Shown here: piece by piece, positions 53,399-62,113 of the stretch | Position numbering within the stretch: position 1 is the first letter of the stretch | Layout: every line of letters begins with the position of its first letter | NCBI GenBank assembly: GCA_934667845.1 | Contig: CAKUMQ010000004.1 | Location: 1 to 64,000, forward strand | Direction: 5' to 3' | Source: an uncultured Eubacteriales bacterium | GTDB taxonomy: Bacteria; Bacillota; Clostridia; Oscillospirales; Acutalibacteraceae | Length of the DNA stretch: 64,000 bases | Notes under the pieces: model-generated | The model's input: the letters and a program-made list of their open reading frames with translations, nothing else | Database searches by the model: none | What the model was told of the DNA's origin: nothing | Position numbers and translations under genes: made by a program

Positions 53399-54604
53399 TC
53401 AGTCGCTCGCGCCTTTTTCGGAACGCTTCTGCACCCGCAGCAGAACCAGCATAAGGATCGGAAACACCAGTGCCGCCAGCAGTCCGCAGGACAATCCGCT
53501 CAGCGGGCTATTTGCCGCCTCGGCGGCGGCGGACACCTCACCGGTCAGCCAGGGGCCGAAAGCGCAGCCGAGATCGCCGAACACGGCGAGCACGGCAAAC
53601 ATGGTCGTGCCGCCGGAGGCATACTGCGCCGAGCTGAGGCTGAACACGCCCGGCCACATCAGCCCCACCGACAGGCCGCACAGACCGCAGCCCAAAAGCG
53701 ACACGATCGGCCACGGCGCCAGAGCCGCCAGCAGATATGCCGCCACGCACAGCGCGGCGCTCACCGTCAGCACCCTGCGCAGCTGTATTTTCGCGCCCAT
53801 CAGCCCGTAAAACAGGCGGGCAGAGCCCATCAGTGCCGCAAACAGGCAGGGACCGAGAATATCCCCGACCACCTTACTGACATGCAGGCTGGTCTCGGCA
53901 AACAGCGACGCCCACTGGCTCATCGCCTGCTCCGCCGCCCCTGCCGTCAACATCAGCAGCATGGCCGCCAGGAAAAAGCCGGAACGGAGAAGCCGGCGAA
54001 GCGGCGTTTTGTCCTCCTCCGCCACCGGCGGCACGAGCGGGACCGTCAGGAAATTAAACAGGTTGACCACCGGGACGACCGCCCACAGCAGCGGGATCAC
54101 GACCCAGTTTGCCGTTCCGATCACCCGCAGAAGCAGCGTGGTGATCAGCACCACCGCAAGCTGTCCCCAGCAATAAAACGAATGGAGCAGGCTCATGCCG
54201 GCGGATTTGGAATCGGAGGGCAGGCTGTCGACGATCGGGCTGATCAGCACCTCGATCAGTCCGCTGCCGAACGCATAGACCACCGTCGGGATCAGCAGAC
54301 CGACAAAGGCATTGTCCATGCGCCGCGGCAAAACGGCAAGCAGGATCAGTCCCGCCGCCGCCAGAATGTGCGCCAGCGTGATCGCCCGCCGATAGCCGAT
54401 CCGATCCACATACCGCGCCGACAAAAGATCCACGCAGAGCTGGGTCAGAAAATTGACCAGCACCAGCATACTGAGCTGGGAATAGGAAAGTGAAAGCTCG
54501 GTTTGATAAACAATAAATAAGACCGGCGACAGGCAGTTGATGATCGCCTGCACGAAGTAGCCGATATAGCAGGCTACCCGCGTGCCGGTATATGTGCGTT
54601 TCAT
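53399..54604 (-). CDS. Major facilitator superfamily transporter
   Basis: 401 residues from ATG 54604 (AAGGAG upstream) with twelve predicted membrane helices. The motif between helices 2 and 3 reads 'YVDRIGYRRAITLAHILA', an MFS motif-A variant (D-R-x-G-x-R-R). A charged Glu/Glu/Asp/Lys loop separates the halves. Resembles the FucP/sugar or drug efflux branch; substrate unknown. It has its own promoter and the lipoprotein gene starts 20 bases after its stop. Confidence 0.9.
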   Translation of the reverse strand: MKRTYTGTRVACYIGYFVQAIINCLSPVLFIVYQTELSLSYSQLSMLVLVNFLTQLCVDLLSARYVDRIGYRRAITLAHILAAAGLILLAVLPRRMDNAFVGLLIPTVVYAFGSGLIEVLISPIVDSLPSDSKSAGMSLLHSFYCWGQLAVVLITTLLLRVIGTANWVVIPLLWAVVPVVNLFNFLTVPLVPPVAEEDKTPLRRLLRSGFFLAAMLLMLTAGAAEQAMSQWASLFAETSLHVSKVVGDILGPCLFAALMGSARLFYGLMGAKIQLRRVLTVSAALCVAAYLLAALAPWPIVSLLGCGLCGLSVGLMWPGVFSLSSAQYASGGTTMFAVLAVFGDLGCAFGPWLTGEVSAAAEAANSPLSGLSCGLLAALVFPILMLVLLRVQKRSEKGASD

Positions 54605-54637
54605 ATGACATCTCCTTAAAAGTATAGTCCTATTTCC

Positions 54638-54666
54638 AGTATAGCATATTTTTCCCCGTTTGTCAT
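54638..54666 (-). promoter_or_regulatory. Promoter of the MFS gene
   Basis: ATGACA (54661-54666), 17-base spacer, TATACT (54638-54643). The first half resembles the tRNA-Ala promoter closely (TGACAAACGGGGAA in both). Confidence 0.7.
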
Positions 54667-54685
54667 CCCTTCCGCGTCCTTTCAC

Positions 54686-54718
54686 GGAAAAAAGGCGGAA
54701 AAATCCCGCCTTTTCTCC
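54686..54718. other. Hairpin between divergent genes
   Basis: AAAAGGCGG / CCGCCTTTT with a T-rich end on the minus strand, terminator-like, placed upstream of both divergent genes rather than downstream of any. Confidence 0.45.
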
Positions 54719-54813
54719 GGCTTCACCGCCGATCGGGCAAAAAGTATTTATGCCGTTTTCACACAGTGTTAACATGGTAAGGGTATACTGTCTGTCAAAA
54801 GGAGGTATGACAT

Positions 54814-57135
54814 ATGTCGACCCATAACATTCTATACCGGCGGCTCGGCGCCTTGGCGCTGTCCTGCCTTCTGCTTTTTTCGCTGTCCGGCTGCCGCGGG
54901 ACGGCGTCCACGGAAAAATCCGCGGTCCTGACCGTTTCTGCAGGCAATAACACCTACACCCTTTCCGGCAGCGACGGCGCGCGCACCGTCGTCGGCAAGG
55001 CGGCGGGACAGATCGCCGCCGAAGCGGACGGCGACAGCATCGAGGTGCAGGACGGCGGCACCTGGCTCATTGTCCGCGCCGACGGCACCAAGTTCGTGCT
55101 GACCGAAAACGGCAGCTGTACACTGACCGATCTGACCGGCAAAGAGACCGTCACCGCTGTTTCGGGTGCAGTTACCGTCTCTGCGCCCGAAACGGCGGAC
55201 GGAACAGCGCAGTCCTCTGCCGCGATCACCTTAAACGGCGACACTGCCGCCGTCTCCGGAACGGGCACGTCAGTCACCGGCAGCGTCGTGCAGATCACCG
55301 CAGGCGGCGTCTACACTGTCCGCGGCAAGCTGCAAAACGGGCAGATCCTCGTCAATGCGCCGAAGCAGGAGGTACAGCTGATCCTTGACGGCGCCGACAT
55401 CACCTGCGAGACCGGCTCACCGCTGTTTATCGTTCACGCCAAAGCCGTCACGCTGACGCTAGCCGACGGGAGCGAAAACGCCCTCACGGACGGGAAGACC
55501 TACACCTATGCCGATGAATTTTCCTCGCAGGAGGACAATGAGCCGAACGCCTGCCTGTACAGCAAGGCAGATCTGGTCATCAACGGCACCGGCGCACTCG
55601 GCGTGACTGCCCGCTGCCGCAACGGCATCACCTCAAAGGACACGCTGACGATCACCGACGCGTCGCTCACGGTAAACGCCGTCAACCACGGCATCAACGG
55701 CAAGGACTCTCTCGCGATAAAGCATGCCGCGGTTACGGTGGAATGCGGCGGCGACGCGCTGCGCTCGACCAACGACAGCGGCGAGCAAAATGATGACGGG
55801 CAGGTGCTCGGTTTTGTCTCCGTCACAGACAGTACGCTGAGCTTAAAGGCGGGCGAGGACGGCATCCAGGCGGAAAGCACCCTCACGGTGCGCGGCGGCA
55901 CGGCATCCGTGACCACGACCGGCGACGCAGACAGCGTCAGCGCCAAGGGTTTGAAAGCCGGAACGGCGGTCACGCTGGAGGGCGGCAGCTACACGCTGTC
56001 CTGCACCGACGACGCTATCCATGCCAACGGCACCGTCACCGTGCGGAGCGGACGCTACACCGTCTCAACCGGCGACGACGCCATCCACGCCGACGACACG
56101 CTGACCTTTGTCGGCGGCGTATTCACGGCGGAAAAATGCTATGAGGGACTCGAGGGCAGCAAGGTCACCGTCCTCGGCGGCGTGATCCGCATTCATGCCA
56201 GCGACGACGGCATAAACGCCGCCGGAGGCGCAGACGCCAGCGGCGGCTTCCGCGGAAACGGAAAGGCAGACGACAAGCAATGGGGGCAGCGTCTGCCGTC
56301 CGACACCGGGAACGGCACGTCGACAGACACAAGCAATGACCGTCCCACGCCGCCAAACGGCGCAGATACCAACGGAAACCTGCCGACGCCGCCTGACAAT
56401 GCCGACACGAGCGGCGACCGTCCCACACCGCCGAACGGCATGGATATGAGCGGTGATCCGCCGACCCCGCCGAACGGCACGGATACAAACGGCAACCCGC
56501 CCGCCATGCCGGACGGCACGGGCGGCACGGGCGGCAACAGCAGCACCTACACCATCACCGTCAGCGGCGGCTATACCGTCGTCTACGCCGACGGAGACGG
56601 CATAGACTCCAACGGCAACATCACCATGTCGGGCGGCACGCTGATCGTCTACGGCCCGGCAAGCAACGGCGACGGCGCTATCGACTATGACGGCAGCTTC
56701 ACCCAAACGGGCGGCACGCTGCTCGCCGTCGGCTCCTCCGGCATGGCGCAGGCGCCGGGCACCGTGTCCGGCAGAGGCGTTTCCGTTGCCTTCGACTCCG
56801 CCCTGCCCGCGGACAGCTGCATAGCCCTTTCCGCCGACGGCGACACACTGGTGCTCCGTCTCCCCAAATCGGCACAGCACCTGGTCTACTGCGCGCCTGC
56901 TCTGTCGGGCAGCAAGAGTCTGACGGTCACGACCGGCGTGACCGTCAGCGGCGGCACCGAAAAAGACGGCGTGATCACCGGCGCGTCGGTCAGCGGCGGC
57001 ACCGTGCTGACCGAGCTGACCCTGAAAGACGGCGGGCTGACCGCCTACGACTCTGCGGGAACCATGGGCGGACGTCCCGGCGGGCGCGGCGACTTTAACC
57101 GCTTCGGCAACCGGCAAAACGGGGAGAATGCTTGA
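54814..57135 (+). CDS. Large lipoprotein with carbohydrate-binding-like beta-helix and Pro-rich repeat
   Basis: 773 residues; ATG follows AAAGGAGG. Lipobox Cys27 in 'SLSGC'. Residues ~135-490 consist of short beta repeats with 'GISAKDTL'-type strands ('RCRNGITSKDTLTITDASLT', 'AVNHGINGKDSLAIKHAAVT', 'GEDGIQAESTLTVRGG'), as in DUF4353-type carbohydrate-binding proteins of Clostridia. Residues ~505-570 are a ~14-residue repeat of the form D-x-x-G-x-x-P-T-P-P-N-G. Beta repeats resume to the C terminus. It is probably surface-exposed and may bind glycans; there is no catalytic motif. Confidence 0.8.
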   Translation: MSTHNILYRRLGALALSCLLLFSLSGCRGTASTEKSAVLTVSAGNNTYTLSGSDGARTVVGKAAGQIAAEADGDSIEVQDGGTWLIVRADGTKFVLTENGSCTLTDLTGKETVTAVSGAVTVSAPETADGTAQSSAAITLNGDTAAVSGTGTSVTGSVVQITAGGVYTVRGKLQNGQILVNAPKQEVQLILDGADITCETGSPLFIVHAKAVTLTLADGSENALTDGKTYTYADEFSSQEDNEPNACLYSKADLVINGTGALGVTARCRNGITSKDTLTITDASLTVNAVNHGINGKDSLAIKHAAVTVECGGDALRSTNDSGEQNDDGQVLGFVSVTDSTLSLKAGEDGIQAESTLTVRGGTASVTTTGDADSVSAKGLKAGTAVTLEGGSYTLSCTDDAIHANGTVTVRSGRYTVSTGDDAIHADDTLTFVGGVFTAEKCYEGLEGSKVTVLGGVIRIHASDDGINAAGGADASGGFRGNGKADDKQWGQRLPSDTGNGTSTDTSNDRPTPPNGADTNGNLPTPPDNADTSGDRPTPPNGMDMSGDPPTPPNGTDTNGNPPAMPDGTGGTGGNSSTYTITVSGGYTVVYADGDGIDSNGNITMSGGTLIVYGPASNGDGAIDYDGSFTQTGGTLLAVGSSGMAQAPGTVSGRGVSVAFDSALPADSCIALSADGDTLVLRLPKSAQHLVYCAPALSGSKSLTVTTGVTVSGGTEKDGVITGASVSGGTVLTELTLKDGGLTAYDSAGTMGGRPGGRGDFNRFGNRQNGENA
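56331..56512. repeat. 42-bp tandem repeat encoding Pro/Asn/Gly/Asp-rich segment
   Basis: Five imperfect copies of a ~42-bp unit encode 'PTPPNGADTNGN'-like segments inside the large lipoprotein. Confidence 0.8.
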
Positions 57136-57188
57136 CGAACCCCATGGGCGGTGGTATACTAAGCGGGAGATAAAAGGGGGCATGTCAT

Positions 57189-57755
57189 TTGAAATGGATG
57201 ATCGCATCGGACATTCACGGCTCCGCCCGTTTTTGCGGAATGCTGCTGGACCGCTTTGCCGACGAGCATGCCGACCGCCTGCTTTTGCTGGGCGATCTGC
57301 TGTATCACGGGCCGCGCAACGATCTGCCGGAGCAATACGACCCCAAGCGGGTGATCGCCCTGCTCTCCTCCGTTAAGAAACGCCTGCTCTGTGTGCGGGG
57401 CAACTGCGAGGCCGAGGTCGACCAGATGGTGCTGCCGTTTCCCGTCATGGCGGACTATGCACTGCTTCCGCTCGGCTCCCGCCTGATCTATGCCACGCAC
57501 GGTCACCACGCAAATGAGGAGACCCCTCCCCCGCTCTGCCCGGGTGATCTGCTGCTCTGCGGGCATACGCACATTCCCGCCTGCCGCCCGCATGACGGCT
57601 TCACCTATTTAAATCCCGGTTCCGTGTCCCTGCCGAAGGCGGACAGCGCCCGCAGCTATATGACGCTTGATAACGGCGTTTTCCTGTGGAAGCGCTTGGA
57701 CGACGGCGCGGTTTTCTCCCGGTTTTCGCCGGAGGAAGCCGCTCCCGGGAAATAA
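57189..57755 (+). CDS. YfcE/MJ0936-type metallophosphodiesterase
   Basis: 188 residues from TTG 57189 with AAAGGGGG upstream. Calcineurin-like motifs: 'MIASDIHGSARF' (D-x-H), 'LLLLGDLLYHG' (G-D), 'CVRGNCEAEVD' (G-N-C), 'ATHGHH' (GH) and 'LLCGHTHIP' (GHTH). YfcE-type enzymes hydrolyse phosphodiesters with Mn2+ in the cytoplasm; the natural substrate is uncertain. It follows the lipoprotein gene by 53 bases and is followed by a terminator. Confidence 0.92.
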   Translation: MKWMIASDIHGSARFCGMLLDRFADEHADRLLLLGDLLYHGPRNDLPEQYDPKRVIALLSSVKKRLLCVRGNCEAEVDQMVLPFPVMADYALLPLGSRLIYATHGHHANEETPPPLCPGDLLLCGHTHIPACRPHDGFTYLNPGSVSLPKADSARSYMTLDNGVFLWKRLDDGAVFSRFSPEEAAPGK

Positions 57756-57778
57756 ACGCCCGTATCCGCAAAAGCCGA

Positions 57779-57825
57779 CTGCCCCCATGCCGCGATCTGT
57801 GCGGCATGGGGGCAGCTTTATGTTT
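57779..57825. terminator. Terminator between phosphodiesterase and glycosyltransferase genes
   Basis: Perfect 15-bp stem CTGCCCCCATGCCGC / GCGGCATGGGGGCAG; moderate T tracts on both strands (CTTTATGTTT on plus, GGCTTTTG on minus). Confidence 0.78.
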
Positions 57826-57827
57826 CA

Positions 57828-58886
57828 TCAGCGTTCGGCTTTCAGCCGGGCAAACCACTTGACCGCGTGGGTCTTGACCCATGAGATCACCCGCCCCTCG
57901 GCAAGGATCAGCGTGATATTGTGCCACCGCACCGGAAGCAGCATCAGCCGCATTTTTGTACTGCGCGGCTGCATGACCGGCAGATATTTTTTCACCCGGT
58001 CGGTATCCAGCATGCGCCGCACCGTCTCACGCTTTTCGCAGCGGTTCAGCGTACAAGCGCGGTTGGTGATGTTCTCCACACAGCCGATCCAGCGCTCCAT
58101 ATACCGGCGCGCAAGAAATTCGCGGCTCTCGGCGGTATCCAGTCCCCAGCAGGCAAACAGCTCCTCCATCCACCCCTGCTCTTCCTCGCGCTTATCATAC
58201 ATCGCCGCCACATATTTGGCTGTCTCTGAATCCGCGCGGGCGCGCAGGAAGTGATAATACGCCTTTTCGGAGACAACGACCCGCTCGATCTCACGCAGCA
58301 CGCTGAGGTTAAACGGGAAATCGTCCCAAAACGTCTGCGGGAACCGCAGCCCGTGCTCCCGGATATAGCTGTGGAGATAGAGCTTGTTCCACGGCGTGTA
58401 CAGAAGATTATGGTCAAACAGCGGACAGCACGCCTGCCGGAACGCCTCCTTGGTCGGATAGACGGCATCGGGACAGGCGTTTTTCTGCGTGACGAATGCA
58501 TCCTCGCGGTAATAGGTGTCGATATAATACCCCGTGACCACACACTGCGCCCCGTGCTGCTCTGCCAGCGCCGTCATATCCGCCAGCATAGTCGGCTCCG
58601 TCCAGTCGTCCGAATCCATAAAATACAGATATTTCCCTCTTGCCCGCTCGATGGCATAGTTGCGGGCGCTCGGCGCACCGCCGTTTTCCTTGTGTACAAC
58701 GGTAATGCGGGCGTCGCGTGCGGCGTATTCGTCACAGATCACGCCGCTGTTGTCCTTGGTGCCGTCGTCGACAAGCCACAGCTCAAAATCCGGCATGGTC
58801 TGGGCAAGCAGGCTCTCGATCGCCCGCCCGACGTATTTTTCCACGTTATAGACCGGCATAATCACGCTGACCAGCGGTGTACTCAT
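57828..58886 (-). CDS. Family 2 glycosyltransferase
   Basis: 352 residues. GT-A fold: 'VSVIMPVYNVEKYVGRAIES' at the N terminus, 'LWLVDDGTKDNSG' and the DxD-like motif 'YLYFMDSDDWTEP'. A C-terminal helical region of ~150 residues is Arg/Lys-rich and may contact the membrane. It overlaps the UDP-galactopyranose mutase gene by 4 bases (ATGA), so it may transfer galactofuranose or another sugar to a cell-surface polymer; the donor is inferred only from the neighbour. Confidence 0.92.
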   Translation of the reverse strand: MSTPLVSVIMPVYNVEKYVGRAIESLLAQTMPDFELWLVDDGTKDNSGVICDEYAARDARITVVHKENGGAPSARNYAIERARGKYLYFMDSDDWTEPTMLADMTALAEQHGAQCVVTGYYIDTYYREDAFVTQKNACPDAVYPTKEAFRQACCPLFDHNLLYTPWNKLYLHSYIREHGLRFPQTFWDDFPFNLSVLREIERVVVSEKAYYHFLRARADSETAKYVAAMYDKREEEQGWMEELFACWGLDTAESREFLARRYMERWIGCVENITNRACTLNRCEKRETVRRMLDTDRVKKYLPVMQPRSTKMRLMLLPVRWHNITLILAEGRVISWVKTHAVKWFARLKAER

Positions 58887-60004
58887 TCTTCACTCTCCTT
58901 TATCAGCCCCTGCGCTTCGGCAAGCCGCAGCGCCGACGCCACGGTGGCATCCATATCATAATAGCGGTATTCCGCCAGCCGCCCGCCGAACAGCGTCTGC
59001 GGCTCCTGATCCGCCAGTGCGCGGTAGCGGGCATACAGCGCCTGATTTTCCGCGTCGTTGACCGGATAATACGGCTCCAAGCCCGGCTGCCACTCTGCGG
59101 GGTATTCGCGGGTCACATAGGTGATAGGCTGCTGCCCGAACATAAAGTGCTTATGCTCGATCACGCGGGTGTAGGCAGGCTCACGGTCGGTGTAATTCAC
59201 CACGGCGACGCCCTGATAATTCGGGATGTCCATCCGCTCGGTCTCAAACCGCAGGCTGCGGTAGGACAGCCGCCCGAGACGATAGCCGTAAAACGCATCC
59301 AGCGTGCCGGTGTACAGCACCGTCTGTGCCTGTGCGTCCCAAAAGGGCTTGTCCGCGAGATAGTCCGTGTCGGTGCGGACCTCCACGCCCTCCAGCATCC
59401 GTCGGACAAGCACCGTGTAGCCCTCCTTCGGGATCCCCTGAAACGGATCGGAGAAATAGTTGTTGTCATAGGTCAGCCGCACCGGCAGGCGCTTGATGAT
59501 GAAGGCGGGCAGCTCCGTGCAGGGGCGTCCCCACTGCTTTTCCGTATAACCGCGGATAAGCTTTTCGTACACATCCCGCCCGACCAGGCGGATCGCCTGC
59601 TCCTCCAGATTGTGCGGCTCGCCGGTGATCTCCGTCCGCTGCCGCTGCAGTATCCGCTCCGCCTCCGCGGGAGCGGAGATGCCCCACAGGCGGGAAAAGG
59701 TGTTCATGTTGAACGGCAGGTTATAGATCTCGCCGCGGTAGTTGGCGATCGGCGAGTTGACGAAGTGGTTAAATGTACAAAACCGCTGCACAAACCGCCA
59801 CACTGCCTCGTTCGACGTATGAAAAATGTGGGCGCCGTAGCGGTGGATAAGGATACCGTCTTTTTCTTCGTCAAAAATGTTGCCGGCAATATGCGGGCGG
59901 CGCTCCAGCACAAGGCAGCGCTTGCCCGCGCGCGCGGCGCAGTGGGCAAAGGTCGCGCCGAACAGACCCGCGCCGACGATCAGATAGTCGTATGCTTTTT
60001 TCAT
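58883..60004 (-). CDS. glf: UDP-galactopyranose mutase
   Basis: 373 residues from ATG 60004 (AGAGAGG seven bases upstream). The FAD-binding motif is 'YLIVGAGLFGATFAHCAARA' and 'LERRPHIAGNIFDEEKDGI'. 'HRYGAHIFHTSNEAVW' and 'GYTEKQWGRPCTELP' are conserved active-site segments, as is 'NYQGVAVVNYTDREPAYTRV'. It converts UDP-galactopyranose to UDP-galactofuranose. It has its own promoter. Confidence 0.96.
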   Translation of the reverse strand: MKKAYDYLIVGAGLFGATFAHCAARAGKRCLVLERRPHIAGNIFDEEKDGILIHRYGAHIFHTSNEAVWRFVQRFCTFNHFVNSPIANYRGEIYNLPFNMNTFSRLWGISAPAEAERILQRQRTEITGEPHNLEEQAIRLVGRDVYEKLIRGYTEKQWGRPCTELPAFIIKRLPVRLTYDNNYFSDPFQGIPKEGYTVLVRRMLEGVEVRTDTDYLADKPFWDAQAQTVLYTGTLDAFYGYRLGRLSYRSLRFETERMDIPNYQGVAVVNYTDREPAYTRVIEHKHFMFGQQPITYVTREYPAEWQPGLEPYYPVNDAENQALYARYRALADQEPQTLFGGRLAEYRYYDMDATVASALRLAEAQGLIKESEE

Positions 60005-60040
60005 AGACAAACCTCTCTGTTTCCGACTCAGTCATGGTAT

Positions 60041-60069
60041 AGTATACCGCATTTTACCGGAAAAATCAA
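60041..60069 (-). promoter_or_regulatory. Promoter of glf-GT2
   Basis: TTGATT (60064-60069), 17-base spacer, TATACT (60041-60046) on the minus strand. Confidence 0.78.
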
Positions 60070-60110
60070 GCAAAACCCGTTTTCCCGCGGTAAAGGGCGG
60101 CAGCGGACGC

Positions 60111-60156
60111 AAAAATCCCCGCCGGACGGCTGTTTACACAGCCGCTCGGCGGGGAT
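60111..60156 (-). terminator. Intrinsic terminator of the tilS-hpt-ftsH operon
   Basis: Stem ATCCCCGCCG...CGGCTG / CAGCCG...CGGCGGGGAT, then TTTTTG on the minus strand, just after ftsH. Confidence 0.88.
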
Positions 60157-60178
60157 AACGCGCGGAGGAAAAATTGAT

Positions 60179-62074
60179 TTACGCTTCGGGTACAGCCTCG
60201 GGCGCTACCTGCATCATGCGGGTAAACACGTCGCCGTCCATTTTCTCGTTTGCGATCAGATACGCCGCCACCTCGTGCAGCTTATCCATATGCGCTTTCA
60301 GAATTTCCTCGGTCTTTTTATAGCCGCGGTGGATGATGCCGTTGATCTCCTCGTCGATCTTCGCGGCGATCTCCTCGGAATAATTGCGGGTATGACCGAA
60401 ATCACGGCCGAGGAAGACTTCGTTCGAGTCGGACGAGCCGTACATGATCGGACCGAGATCGTCGCTCATGCCGTATTTCGTCACCATCTGCCGCGCGACC
60501 TCCGTCGCACGCTCGATATCGTTGGACGCGCCGGTGCAGATATCGTCAAGCACCAGAGCCTCGGCGGCACGGCCGCCCAGCAGCACGTTGACCTCCTCCA
60601 AAAGCTCCCGCCTGGACATATGCGTTTTATCCTTCACCGGCAGGCTCATCGTAAATCCGGCGGCGCGGCCGCGCGGAATGATGGAGATCAGGTGCACGGG
60701 ATCCTGCGTCGGGCAGAAGTAAGTCACCACGGCGTGACCCGCCTCGTGATAGGCGGTGATCTTCTTGTCGTCCTCGGTCATGGCGTGGCTCTTCTTCTCG
60801 GTGCCCGCCACCACCTTGACGGTCGCCTCCTCGATCTCCGGCATGGTGATCGAGTGGTAATTCTTGCGCGCGGCAAGGAGCGCCGCCTCATTGAGCAGGT
60901 TTTCGAGATCCGCGCCGGTGAAGCCGGCGGTGGAACGCGCGATCACGGACAGATCGACGTCGGGCGCCAAAGGCTTGCCCTTCGCGTGTACCTTCAAAAT
61001 TTCCTCGCGCCCCTTGATATCGGGATAGCTGACCACGATCTGCCGGTCAAAGCGTCCGGGACGCATCAGCGCGGGGTCGAGGATATCCGGGCGGTTGGTC
61101 GCCGCGATCATGATGACGCCCTCGTTGACGCCGAAGCCGTCCATCTCAACGAGCAGCTGGTTGAGCGTCTGCTCCCGCTCATCGTGACCGCCGCCGAGTC
61201 CGGCGCCGCGCTGGCGGCCGACCGCGTCGATCTCGTCAATAAAGATGATGCACGGGGTGTTTTTCTTTGCCTGGTCGAACAGATCGCGCACACGCGAAGC
61301 GCCGACGCCGACGTACATTTCCACAAAATCGGAGCCGGAAATGGAGAAAAACGGCACGCCCGCCTCCCCCGCCACGGCGCGCGCCAGCAGCGTTTTGCCG
61401 GTGCCCGGAGGGCCAACGAGCAGCACGCCCTTCGGCACGCGCGCGCCCAGCTCCTTGAATTTTTTCGGGGATTTCAGGAACTCGACGATCTCCTGCAGCT
61501 CCGCCTTTTCCTCATCGGCGCCCGCCACATCGGCAAAGGTGGTCTTGCGCTTATCGTCGGACTGCAGCTTCACGCGCGCACGGCCGAAATTCATCGCGCC
61601 GCCGCCCATGGAATTGATCGAGCGGCGCATCATGCCCCAGCCGAACACAAGGAGGATCACCATCAAAACGACCGGAAGCAGGCTGCTGATGATCGCCCAG
61701 GTATTGTTTGCCTCTACCGGAACGTATTCCACGCCGTTTTCCAGAATAATGTCCTGTATGTCGTTATAGAACATACTGACATCGGGAACCTTATAAACGA
61801 TGACGTCCTTTTCGTCGATCTTGCCGTTCTTATCCGTATCCGTGCGGTACTGCTCGCGAAGCAGCAGCACCGTTCGGCCGGTGCCGAGATTCAGCTCGCA
61901 TTTTTCGACCTTATCCTCTTTAAAATAGGCATATATCTCCGAATACGGGATCGTTTCGTTGGAGGATGCGCCGCCGTTATAGATCAGAAAGAAAATAAAG
62001 ATCAGCGCAAGCGGCAGCAGCAGACACAGCGCCAAATTGCGGATCGAGCGGTTTTGGTTATTCTGCGGTTCCAA
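60179..62074 (-). CDS. ftsH: ATP-dependent zinc metalloprotease FtsH
   Basis: 631 residues. TTG 62074 is preferred: AGGAG lies nine bases upstream, whereas the next upstream TTG (62083) abuts it. Two membrane helices (~15-33 and ~107-130) flank an extracytoplasmic segment of ~70 residues. AAA domain: Walker A 'GPPGTGKTLLARAVAGEAG', Walker B 'CIIFIDEIDAVGRQ', SRH 'ATNRPDILDPALMRPGRFDR'. Zinc site 'AYHEAGHAVVTYF'. It degrades membrane and short-lived cytoplasmic proteins. The order tilS-hpt-ftsH is standard in Firmicutes. Confidence 0.97.
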   Translation of the reverse strand: MEPQNNQNRSIRNLALCLLLPLALIFIFFLIYNGGASSNETIPYSEIYAYFKEDKVEKCELNLGTGRTVLLLREQYRTDTDKNGKIDEKDVIVYKVPDVSMFYNDIQDIILENGVEYVPVEANNTWAIISSLLPVVLMVILLVFGWGMMRRSINSMGGGAMNFGRARVKLQSDDKRKTTFADVAGADEEKAELQEIVEFLKSPKKFKELGARVPKGVLLVGPPGTGKTLLARAVAGEAGVPFFSISGSDFVEMYVGVGASRVRDLFDQAKKNTPCIIFIDEIDAVGRQRGAGLGGGHDEREQTLNQLLVEMDGFGVNEGVIMIAATNRPDILDPALMRPGRFDRQIVVSYPDIKGREEILKVHAKGKPLAPDVDLSVIARSTAGFTGADLENLLNEAALLAARKNYHSITMPEIEEATVKVVAGTEKKSHAMTEDDKKITAYHEAGHAVVTYFCPTQDPVHLISIIPRGRAAGFTMSLPVKDKTHMSRRELLEEVNVLLGGRAAEALVLDDICTGASNDIERATEVARQMVTKYGMSDDLGPIMYGSSDSNEVFLGRDFGHTRNYSEEIAAKIDEEINGIIHRGYKKTEEILKAHMDKLHEVAAYLIANEKMDGDVFTRMMQVAPEAVPEA

Positions 62075-62113
62075 TGGCTTCAACTCCTATCATCCGGTGC
62101 CGTCGGCGCGGAT

